This document shows, in pieces, positions 21,941 through 32,087 of a stretch of 64,000 bases of DNA. Each line of letters begins with the position of its first letter. Positions within the stretch are counted from its first letter, which is position 1. The position numbers and the translations under genes were made by a program. Source of the stretch: Leptobrachium leishanense (taxonomy: Eukaryota > Chordata > Amphibia > Anura > Megophryidae); contig CM019064.1 in NCBI GenBank assembly GCA_009667805.1, positions 271,541,662 to 271,605,661 of the forward strand, given 5' to 3'. The notes under the pieces are model-generated. The model was given only the letters and a program-made list of their open reading frames with translations. It made no database searches and was not told the DNA's origin.

Positions 21941-22796
21941 CAGTGGTTCCCAACTCTGGTCCTCAAGTACCCTTAACAGGCCAGATTTTAAGGATCACTT
22001 TGGGGAAATTCAGACTGAATCCGGCAATCACTGTGCAGTAGAGATGTGCATTCATTTCGGAAAAATTCAGAATTTGGAACGAAATTTGATAATTCGTATT
22101 TGGAAGTACTTCCGAATAACGATTCGATACGATAGGAATTCAAAACAAAATGGTATATAATGAATTTATTTCGTTTTACACTGTGTCATCATCATAAAAG
22201 AAAAATTTGAATAACTGATATCAACTATCGAATTTGAAATGAACTATAAATTGCTATCAACTATTGAATTTGAAATGAACTATCAAATTGATGTCAAGTA
22301 TCGAATCTGAAATGAAATATCAAATTGATATCAACTATCGAATTGATCTTAACTTACAATACAAGTAATAGTCAGCAAAGGACTTTATGAAACAAATTAA
22401 TTTTGTTTCACTGTTTAATTTGACTCAAATACTAAATCTGTGACACAGCTTAAAATGTAACCCTAGCTTTTCTTTTAACAGCAAAATATGATTAATTGGG
22501 GTTTTATCTAGTGATCCAAAATTCGAATTGATATCAACTATCAAATTGATATATGAAATTCGAATCGATTCGAAATTTCAAATCAATCCGAAATGAAACA
22601 AAATACGAAACGAAATACAAAACGAAATTCCGAAAACAAAATGATTTAAAAACGTAACGTAAATAAACTAAACAAAACTAATTTTTCAGCCATGCACATC
22701 CCTAAAGCAGCAAATCATATCACTTGTGCTGTGCTTCAGATATCTGGCAAACCTGGCCTGTCAGCGGCTCCTGAGGACCAGAGATGGGAACCACTC
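21941..22796. mobile_element. hAT MITE of the CAGTGNTTCCCAA family, interrupted
   Basis: Its ends CAGTGGTTCCCAACTCTGG and CCAGAGATGGGAACCACTC are inverted repeats. With the insertion at 22039-22706 removed it would be about 184 bp, the size of its sisters at 54393-54574 and 63708-63889 (182 bp each). The interior matches those (AGACTGAATCCGGCAATCACTG, GCAAATCATATCAC). No clear 8-bp duplication is visible at this copy. Confidence 0.75.
22039..22706. mobile_element. AT-rich element with TAGRGATGTGC ends, nested
   Basis: It starts TAGAGATGTGCATTC and ends near CATGCACATCCCTA, inverted repeats of the TAGGGATG family also seen at 56163 and 59261. GCAG flanks it (22035-22038 and 22707-22710). Inside, about three degenerate 36-37-bp units (TATCGAATTTGAAATGAACT) run from 22222 to 22345. 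It interrupts a hAT MITE whose intact sequence is seen at 63790. Confidence 0.7.
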
Positions 22797-23400
22797 ACCT
22801 CCGTCACCTAATGTGTCAAACCTCTCCTCTTAGGCTAGGGTCAGACTAACGCATTTTTCACGTTGTCCGTGAAAAAGTGCGTTCGAACGAATGGACGTAT
22901 TTTTTCACGGAATACGCAATAGCGGTCATACGATGCGCAGTTTCATCCGTGATTTTGTATGGATCATCAATAAAACACTTTTTGGGTCTGGACGTTATGT
23001 TGGCCGGACATTAGCAGCGTCTGACGTCTCCTAATCACGCACACACGCCGCTAGCGGACGCAGCGCACTCTGTACGTCAGTACTAGTGGTTTCACGTTCT
23101 CGAAAAAATGCGTTTGTTTGCCGCTTGCGTTGCGCGGCCGCACTTTTGTGCGACCGTACTTCGTATATTGGCCGTCATTGCCCGGCATCTGCTGCTAGCA
23201 CGGCCGTGATTATGTGCGGCTGCACGCGCGTTCGCACTGCCTCAGTCTGACCCTAGCCTTAGATTTTAAGCTGTCGAGCAGGGTCCTCTCTCCTACTGTT
23301 CTGTGTGTGTAATGTGTATTTATATTTGTTATTCTGTCTCTCCCTTTGTACAGCGCTACGGAACTTGTTGGTGATTTATAAATGCGTGTAACTGTAACTG
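22797..23400 (+). repeat. LINE 3' tail split by a Harbinger-like MITE
   Basis: Left part 22797-22832 and right part 23259-23400 join into a LINE 3' UTR ending TTGTACAGCGCTACGGAACT and GATTTATAAAT, like the tail at 6215-6260. The MITE at 22833-23258 sits between them in TTA. Confidence 0.65.
22833..23258 (-). mobile_element. PIF/Harbinger-like MITE, copy 2 (426 bp)
   Basis: Same length as copy 1 (1232-1657) and inverted relative to it. It begins GGCTAGGGTCAGACTAACGC and ends GTCTGACCCTAGCC. TTA flanks both ends (22830-22832 and 23259-23261), fitting the TWA target of PIF/Harbinger. No coding capacity. Confidence 0.8.
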
Positions 23401-23892
23401 GTGAATGGCCATTGAAGGCCATCTGGCATTTGCCTGGCATGTTCAATGGTCAGTCAACCCTAGCTCAGAGCTAAAAACACAAGCTCTGTTTAAAATGAAA
23501 ATGGTTAAGACCATTAAACTGAACTTTAAATTGCAAGCACATACAACAGTACATGCTTTGTTTTTGTGCCATGGTTTGAACAATTGTTTCAAGCACAAAT
23601 GGGATTATATATGAAACTGTGACTGTGAAATGTATTCAAAGCAGGATGAAAGAAAAACATGACCATGTAAAACAATGTTTAGTTATTTATGGACATTCCC
23701 TTTTTTATTGTATTTTGGTAGCTTAGTAAAGTAATAATAACCATCTTCATTTTTTAAAAGAAGCCAAATTCAATTATTTATTAACTTTCCAAAACAGATA
23801 AAACTGGAATAGATGGTTTAAGCCCACATGAGTAAGTGAAAGTAACTGGACAATACATCATAGAGTAAAAAGATACTACTGTGGAAACTAAC
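23401..23892. other. No recognised feature
   Basis: AT-rich sequence with no supported gene or repeat. Confidence 0.4.
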
Positions 23893-24191
23893 CAGTCTAT
23901 TCATTAAAAGGTGAAACTCAGGAGAATTGGCAGAAGAATCTAGACCAAATAGCCGATTTGGAAAATTAGATAAATGGAAGAATTTTTCTGGTTTGGCTAT
24001 TCTGACATACAGGGTTATTCAGAGAGAGGTGAAAACCAAGAGAATGACTGGAGAAGTGAAAAGTCTAGGTCAAAATAGTCAAAACAGAAAAATTCTCCCA
24101 TTTATCTCACTTTCCAAATCAGCTATTTGGTCTAGATTGTTCTATTCTCCTGCCAGTTCTCCTGATTTTCACCTTTTAGTGAATAGACCTG
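23893..24191. mobile_element. Head-to-head pair of 182-bp MITEs (one partial, one full)
   Basis: 24010-24191 is a full 182-bp foldback copy (CAGGGTTATTCAGAGAGAGG to GTGAATAGACCTG). 23893-24009 is the first part of another copy in the opposite orientation, starting CAGTCTATTCATT and stopping at TTCTGAC, where the full copy begins. The full copy is flanked by ATA on the left but TAT on the right, so a simple nested insertion is not proved. Confidence 0.7.
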
Positions 24192-24218
24192 TATGTTTTA
24201 CTATACTATTGCATCTAT

Positions 24219-24397
24219 CAGGACTATTCAAAGAAAGGTGAAACTCAGGAGAATGACTGAAGAAGTGAAAATTCTAGGTCAAAATAGTCAAACCAGAAAA
24301 ATTCTCCCATTTATCATACTTTCCAAATTGGCTGTTTGGTCTAGATTGTTCTCTTCTGCCAGTTCTCCTGGTTTTCCCCTTTCTCTTAATAACCCTG
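24219..24397. mobile_element. 182-bp foldback MITE, another copy (179 bp)
   Basis: It runs from CAGGACTATTCAAAG to CTTAATAACCCTG, 27 bp to the right of the previous copy and in the same orientation. The interior is close to the family consensus (GAGAATGACTG, CCCATTTATC, TTGGTCTAGATTGTTCTC). Confidence 0.8.
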
Positions 24398-25424
24398 TAA
24401 ATATACTGTATCTCTCTGGTGGAGAATTTGTTGTTCATATTCTTATATTTTTGTATTGTTGTGCTGAAAAAGTGTGTTTTTTTTATAGCTGCTTCCCTTT
24501 ATTCCATTATGTTGTTTTCTTTGATTTCAAGTTAGAAAATGAACACATCATCACTTATGTAAATGAAAAGAAATGAGATTAAGCTGCTGGAATAAAGTTA
24601 TTAATTTGTGGAACAATTTGCTTATTTCTTCCATTCGTTCTCTACAACCATAGCAAGTCACTATAGATTATTCCAGCAGTCAGTCATGAGGAAAAAAAAG
24701 AACAATGTTTGCCTTTGATAATTGTATCTGATTTAAGTCGTTTCATTTGGAAGTAACGCGTTCCATTTTTTTTAAAAATCATAATTGTTGTACTTACTAC
24801 AGAAAGCTGAAAATTATCTCCAAGGTGTCTGAACAGAGCCCTCGATTCTTGAATTTCAGGAAAAAGAAAAATGCCTGGTTTCTGATTGTTGAGTTAAGGC
24901 ATTACAATATTTCCTTTAACTGCCAGATGCTGAAGTCTGGTAGATTAATACCGTGTCGGCAGCAATGACCAGCCAATCATATGTTTTTACTGTATACAAA
25001 GTATTATTCCACCATTACATACTTTAACCTGAATCTTAGCCCAATTTCCTCTTACGCAAAGTAAAACGGCCCTGATCATTTATGCACAAAATCTCATAAG
25101 GTTTCCAACTAAAAGTACAAACATACCTCTGAATTTTTCCACTCAAGATGAGCACACATACATTGATTCCAAAGCACATTGAGCCTGGAGCTGGGATCTA
25201 AGAGAGTGCTCATAATGTTGACCATCTGGTTTTAGTAGTTAACATATTTTGCTGTCAGGATATGCCTAACATGGAGTGTTAGCTCTCTGCTTAACCCTTT
25301 ATAGATAAGTCTAATTTCTATTTAAACATTCAGAAAGCCTTCTATTCTACATATAATATATGCGGATGAACACCCCACACCACAGTGGTAAAAGATCAAT
25401 AGTACTTAGCCTAGGAACACTCTA
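24398..25424. other. No recognised feature
   Basis: AT-rich, unique-looking sequence. Open frames around 24747-24968 lack splice or domain support. Confidence 0.4.
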
Positions 25425-25615
25425 TAGGTTGTACCAGCTGGGTGGAGTAGAGGTAACATCAATGCTCTATAACTGCGGAAGCACAGGTTCGATCCCGGAG
25501 CACCTCTCCAGTAAGTGTTCTTGGGCAAGACACCTAACGGTACATACTTACCACCCAGGACATACTTGAAAATGAAAGAAATGTCAATGTATCCTTCCTG
25601 GTAAAATACTTAAAT
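25425..25615 (+). repeat. tRNA-derived SINE with a LINE-type tail
   Basis: The head has RNA polymerase III promoter boxes: an A-box-like TGGAGTAGAGG at 25443-25453 and a B-box GGTTCGATCCC at 25486-25496. The body reads GCACCTCTCCAGTAAGTGTT and TTGGGCAAGACACCTAACG. The tail, TCAATGTATCCTTCCTGGTA (about 25581-25600), is the same as the 3' end of the LINE at 11190-11250. So it probably uses that LINE's machinery. Sister copies: 52211-52455 and a partial one at 19500-19608. Confidence 0.8.
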
Positions 25616-26742
25616 ACTTTCTCAAAAAAAACCAAACAACCTAAAAGAAGGCTCTGTGTTTCAATTCTATAAACAAATATTCAATCCAATGGGGACATAG
25701 TGACCTAGAATAATAGTGATTAAACCATAGTGAATACTGTAACATAAATTAAACCAAAAAAATGTTCAGGACAGGATACTGGAATAAATATCATCAATTG
25801 GAGTCGTCAGCAGGACCTGGGTTGATGTTCCCCCATAGGTGGGCACTGTGGGAATCAACTGGCATTCTCTCTCAAAGAGATCACCTGTTATAGCAACAGT
25901 CTTGGTGAGGACTAAAACATCGACCAGTTGTGTACTAGGCTGAACTCGATGGACGCATGTCTTTTTTTGGCCTATGTAACCATCAAAAATTTGGAGGAAT
26001 TTACTTCACAAGACCTTGTCTGTGTTACCCCTAATTACAGTCTCCGCTCATGGCAGCTGCTGCTGTTAAATTTCACTTTTAGATAAACAAAAACAAATTC
26101 CCTATGATAATTACCATATATGAACTTTCAATAGACCGTTTTCTTCCCATATATCAAGATGATGCGCTATGCTGCGCTCTGATCAGAGGAGACAATAAAA
26201 ACAACCACACCAGGATATGGCTGTTTCACGTCTAACTATATCGTCGTCAGTCAGAACCGATTATTATTTCAACATCCAATACAAACGTTCGTTATAGACA
26301 GAATTTCCTAACACACCACACAGGAATTTGATATAACAGCCAATCAGAGCAGATACATTTCTACATCATGTAACAAAGACAAAAAACAGGAAATGTAGCT
26401 AAATTCCTGCAGGCCAACATCTTATGTAAGAAAAACTGTGCACATACAGAATTTGACACAGGAAATGGAGAGGGGAAGTTACAGCCCATTTTATCAGAAC
26501 AGGCTTTTCACAGGACATTTATAATCATACAGAAAATTAAAAATATCTATCAATTATCTTTCAGCTGCACCAACACACGTACCAGCCTCTACATCGTATG
26601 TGAAATGATTGAATGAAATAGATGTTTACGGTTTGCATTGAAATATTTTTAAAAGGCATTTTGACCAGGATACTGCTGCATCAATGTCAAATATCAGCCA
26701 TGATATCATTTGATTCTCATTGTTTTCTCATTGTTTTTAAGT
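25616..26742. other. No recognised gene
   Basis: AT-rich sequence. A stretch near 26160-26260 (GATCAGAGGAGACAATAAAA, CACGTCTAACTATATCGTCG) resembles dispersed-repeat ends, but the family is not identified. Confidence 0.35.
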
Positions 26743-26918
26743 GTGAGCATGTTCCAGGAAAAAAAATAGAAGTATTGAAAGAAAATGACATTGATAGCTT
26801 CCTGTCACGAGGCTTGGCACAGACATTGAGTAATGTAAACATTCCAATCTATGCCAAGAACGAAGCTGTGAATGAAAAATCCAAAGCAGAAGTAGTCAGA
26901 ACCCTATGGAGAGTGTAA
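26743..26918 (+). CDS. Candidate terminal coding exon of an unidentified host gene
   Basis: A pyrimidine-rich tract ending in TTTTTAAG gives a good splice acceptor at 26742/26743. The exon is open in phase 0 (starting C-E-H-V-P-G) and codes about 57 residues, including KKIEVLKENDIDSFLSRGLA and NEAVNEKSKAEVVRTLWRV, ending with TAA at 26916-26918. AATAAA signals lie about 290-310 bp downstream (near 27211 and 27222). Codon use looks coding and there is no repeat signature. I do not recognise the protein and found no other exon. It could also be a fragment of a processed or decayed gene. Confidence 0.4.
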
Positions 26919-27386
26919 AGAGCTGAAATAGGAATGATTTGACAGCAATAGCTAAATATGTTGTACGTATTAGTAATGATCATAACTCTCAGAGCTGCAG
27001 GTTCCTGGAATTTCTATGCAGCATTCTTGGCTGGCATGAATATGAGGCATGATATATTAAATAACATTAGAAAGAGAATTAAGTTAAACTTCTGAAATAG
27101 CCTCAGTGAGTCCAAAATCAATAATAGTCAACCCGTCTGATTGCTTTAACAGAAGGCTTGAGTCACAGATTGCCAACATACAAAGGCCCACGAAAATGTG
27201 GGCTTTGTGGAATAAATCACAATAAATGGAACGATAATAAAAAATGACAGGAATTTAATAAGAAATCTTGTTGATGCCACCTAACAATATAAACATTTGT
27301 CATACGTCAGGAAAGAAAATTCAGGGTCACTGTCTAATTCTCTATAACTTCAACAAAATGTTTTTTCTTTTTCAACCAAATACATA
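26919..27386 (+). other. Possible 3' UTR of the exon at 26743; otherwise unassigned
   Basis: Contains two AATAAA hexamers (in GGAATAAATCACAATAAATGG, about 27209-27229). Otherwise AT-rich. Confidence 0.3.
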
Positions 27387-27569
27387 CAGGGTTATTCAGA
27401 GAAAGGTAAAACTCTGGAGAACTGGTAGGAGAAGAGAAAAATCTAGACCAAATAGCCGATCTGGAAAGTGAGATAAATGGGCGAATTTTTCTGGTTTGGC
27501 TATTTTGACCTCGAATTTTCACTTCTTCTGCCAATTCTCCTGAGGTTCACCTTTCTTTGAACAGACCTG
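27387..27569. mobile_element. 182-bp foldback MITE, another copy (183 bp)
   Basis: CAGGGTTATTCAGAGAAAGG at the left and CTTTGAACAGACCTG at the right, flanked by ATA on both sides (27384-27386 and 27570-27572). Near-palindromic along its length. Confidence 0.85.
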
Positions 27570-27729
27570 ATAGAGATATTATTTGTGCATATTGTATGGA
27601 GTATGTGATATATGGAACAATATACAGATCGAGAGGACTTCTGTATGAGAGCATTAAGCATATAAAATATTGTATGAATATCAGGGTTTTTATGTGTGTA
27701 TCCTAATGAAAAGCACTGATGCACTAGAC

Positions 27730-27860
27730 ATGTGCAATGCCAAAAAATTTATTTTGGTTAATTCATTTTTGGCAAATTTTGAAATTCAAAACTTTTGAAT
27801 TTGGAAATTTTGGAATTTGCTGATTACAATGTGTCCAGAAAGTTTCAGAAATGCCTGAAA
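27730..27860. repeat. Partial TAGNNATGTGC-type AT-rich element
   Basis: It starts TAGACATGTGCAATGCC and continues with AATT-rich palindromic sequence (AAATTTTGAAATTC, TTTTGAATTTGGAAATT) like 22039-22706. The right end is not visible. Confidence 0.45.
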
Positions 27861-27914
27861 TTTTGGAGGTGCACATATTTTGGCCCCCTACCTTGGCCTC
27901 TCTTCTTTCCTTTA

Positions 27915-28205
27915 TAGAAACATAGAAACATAGAAAATGTCGGCAGATAAGAACCTTTCGGCCCATCTAGTCTGCCCAATTACATGGATACTTTACCTGG
28001 ATTTATCTTTTGTTTAGGATAGCCTTATGCCTATCCCATGCTTGCTTAAATTCAATTACTGTTTTGGCCTCTACCACTTCTACTGGAAGACTGTTCCATG
28101 TATCCACCACCCTCTCAGTAAAATAATGCTTCCTGATGTTACTTTTAAACCTTTGCCCCTCTAATCTACCCCTATCCCTCTCTATACCTTCTACAACCTA
28201 TCCCC
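27915..28205 (+). repeat. Dispersed repeat R, copy 2
   Basis: ACATAGAAACATAGAAAATG and TTTCGGCCCATCTAGTCTGC, the same family as 18080-18430, with only one CACTTCTACTGGAAGACTGT unit. Confidence 0.75.
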
Positions 28206-28254
28206 TTATACTACCCCCTTATACTACCTTCATACCACCATTCAAAATGTTAAT

Positions 28255-28690
28255 AAGGGCTGGGGTTAGTTACTGGTTCTCTTAAATTTAGGATTAGGGT
28301 TAGGATTATAGTTAGGGTTACTGGTGCTGTATGTTTTAAAATTAGTCTTGCAATTACTGTTAGGGTTAAAGTTACTGTTTCTGCTTGGTTTCAGGTTGCT
28401 GTCAGAGTTCCAGTTCCAGTTTCTGCTTGTTTTATGGTTAGGATTACTGTTAGGGTTATGGTTACTGTCTCTGCTTGTATTAGTGTTGGTAATAATGTTA
28501 GGGTTATTGGTTCTGTTTGCATTAGGATTAGGGTTAGGATTACTGTCAGGGTTAGGATTACTAGGTCTGTTTCTTTTAGGATTAGGGGTACTGTTAGGGT
28601 TATGGTTACTGTCTCTGATTGTATTAGTGTTGGTAATAATGTTAGGGTTACTGGTTCTGTTTCGTTAGGGTTAGGGTTTCTGTCAGGGTC
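28255..28690 (+). repeat. Degenerate telomere-like TTAGGG array with a 144-bp duplication
   Basis: The motifs TTAGGG, TTAGGATTAGGG and GTTACTG recur through the region. A 65-bp phrase (GGTTATGGTTACTGTCTCTG... AATGTTAGGGTTA) occurs at about 28454 and again 144 bp later at about 28598. The strand is uniform. The long hydrophobic open frames here are translations of the repeat. Confidence 0.7.
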
Positions 28691-28867
28691 AGGACTAGGC
28701 TTATTATTGCATGGTGTGCAATTTTTTTTTCAGGCAAATTCGAATTGGCTTGAATACTTTTATATTGGCCAAGAATCATTCATATTGAATGCTTTTGCTT
28801 TGGCATGTCACTGATGCGGGATTTTGGGTGCTCCCGAATTGCCCTAATGGCATTTTCTTCATCTGAA

Positions 28868-28930
28868 AGTTTATTTATTTGCAAAGGATTTTACCAGGAG
28901 GGATACATTGAGATTTCTCTCGTTTTCAGA
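28868..28930 (-). repeat. Very short LINE tail
   Basis: TTTATTTATTTGCAAAGGATTTTACCAGG followed by GATACATTGAGATTTCTC, the terminal about 60 bp of the LINE family at 11166. This is an extreme 5' truncation or an isolated tail. Confidence 0.65.
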
Positions 28931-29916
28931 TGCATTCAGATGAACCATAATGAACTCATCTAATGCTTATTTTATAAATCTGCAATCTGTGTGTTTAAAT
29001 ACTTCAAATATGTGAGCCGAGGTGCCAAAACAGTTTGACTAGCTTGGATCCTTTGGAAAGGAGCCCAAGCTATGTTATAGAGATGTTGCAACACTTTTTG
29101 TCCAGCAGATAGCCTGTCAAGTAGTGAATACAGATTGAAATTGTGTGTTTATGATTTTCAGCCACAGTTACATAGTATGGCTTCTGCAAATTTGTTTTCC
29201 ATAAATCTACTGGTTCTTGGCAGTGGTTTAATGAGAAGTTGTTAGTGATGGGGTTTAAGGTAATTAGTAGGATTTAACCTTATAGGGAAATATTTTGACT
29301 GGCCAGTGCTAAATGTACAATGACATTTCAAAATGGTACTTAAAGAATGCTAGGGTCACTGAGGTGTATTATGTTTAAATGAAAGTGGAATGATTAAACA
29401 TTTTGTAGATGTATGTAGTGCGGTAGTGTTATTCAGATAATGGCATATGGTTTGGATTTCAAGGAACGTTTGGTTCAAGCTGTTATGATTAGATCTTCCT
29501 TAGAATTTGTCCAAATGATTTATAAAACTACTGAACTGTTTAATGTTTTGAGGTTACATTAAGGGAGAACTTACAATACTGTATTAGATGAAAAAGAGGG
29601 AAAAGTCACTTATAGTGTGTCAGGTCAGAATTTTGATGAAATTCCAAAGCTACAAAAAGTTAATCTCACTGACTATGACAGAAACTTTTGTGTCATTATA
29701 TATTTTTTTATTATTTCATGATTCCACAAACTGGCAGATTGTATACATCTAATTTATTTTTTCATCTTGTTTCCCTCTCTTCTTGGTAAAGGTGTGAAGC
29801 TCACCTGTAGTAGTTGTTTAGAGTTGCATCTCCTGTAAAACCAGCATTGACTGAGGTGATTTTGTGGTTGTGTACCTGGTAGCTGATTGTTACACAGGCT
29901 AATCTTTATATTCCAT
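28931..29916. other. No recognised feature
   Basis: AT-rich unique-looking sequence with no gene or repeat that I can support. Confidence 0.4.
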
Positions 29917-30874
29917 CAGGGTTATTCACAAAGAGCCGATCTGGCCCCATAATGGCACTGAACAGGGAATTTCCCCATACGGTGCCATTTCATGGCCATT
30001 CGGCTATTCAGAAAGCAGGCAGTTCACCAAATTTTGGGGAATTGCCAGAAAATACGGTGCTTGTTTGACGGCAGTGAAATCCCCCATAGAGAAGCAATGG
30101 TTAAAGGGATACTCTAGGCAACGTGACCATCTAAGCTTTTTAGGTGGTCATGATGCCCTGAGTATGCCCTCGCCTTTCCCCCCTCCCTCCACTCAGCCGA
30201 TCGGCTGAAAAAGCTGAAAACAGCTGAGAGACGCGGAGACTTTACTCCGCCCTCCCAGCTGTCAGTCAGCAGAGCGGGATTCATATTTCCCGCTTCTGCC
30301 GACTATTGCCGAGTATTGCCGAGTAGGAGACGTCATCGCGCTTTCAGCATCTCCAACTCGCCGCAGTAGCTGGAGGCAGCGAGCCGCCAGCATAGTCTGC
30401 GGCTGGGATTATTGTTGCGCGCATCCTCTGCGCGTAACACTAATCCAATTAGAAGAGGAAGCCTGCTGATTGGCTGGCTTACATGAGAGGCGCGCATGCG
30501 TGCTTCTCACGTAAATCATTAGCCAAGTTACAGAGTTAGAAGGACGGGAGCGGAAGAGGAGGGAGGTGAGTATATATAAAAAAAAAAAAAAAACGCCGTT
30601 GGAAAGAAGTGGCTTTTAGGGTAAGTATTACATTTAAAAAAATATATATATACACAATAACTAGGTAGGGAATACAGTGGCAAGAAAAAGTATGTGAACC
30701 CTTTGGGATTACGTGGAATTTTACATGAATTGGTCATAAAATGTGCTCTGATCTTCATCTAAGTCACAACAATTTGAAAAACACAGTCTGCTTAAAATAC
30801 CACAACACAAACATTATGTGTTTTCATGTGTTTATTGAACAGAACATGTAAACATTCACAGTGTAGGGTGGAAA

Positions 30875-31916
<1,042 letters not shown>

Positions 31917-32087
31917 GGTTCACATCAGGCAGTGCTTCTTGAAACCAGTAAACCCAAAACTGGTGTGTGTTTTTAAAGGGCAGGACAGCTTTCAGCAACA
32001 CATCCAATAATATCACACTGATTGGACTCAAGGTTGGCTCACTCCTGGCTCCAATTAGCTCTTGGAGAAGTCATTAGGCTAGGGGTT

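Noticed and set aside
25442..25496. A functional tRNA gene
   Set aside because: The A- and B-boxes are present, but the sequence does not fold as a tRNA and continues into a SINE body and LINE tail.
28324..28814. Hydrophobic open frames rich in LLGL and VRVIGSV
   Set aside because: They are translations of the TTAGGG-like repeat, not membrane proteins.
30528..30758. 76-codon minus-strand frame
   Set aside because: It is a translation of poly-A/poly-T tracts and a Tc1 terminal repeat.
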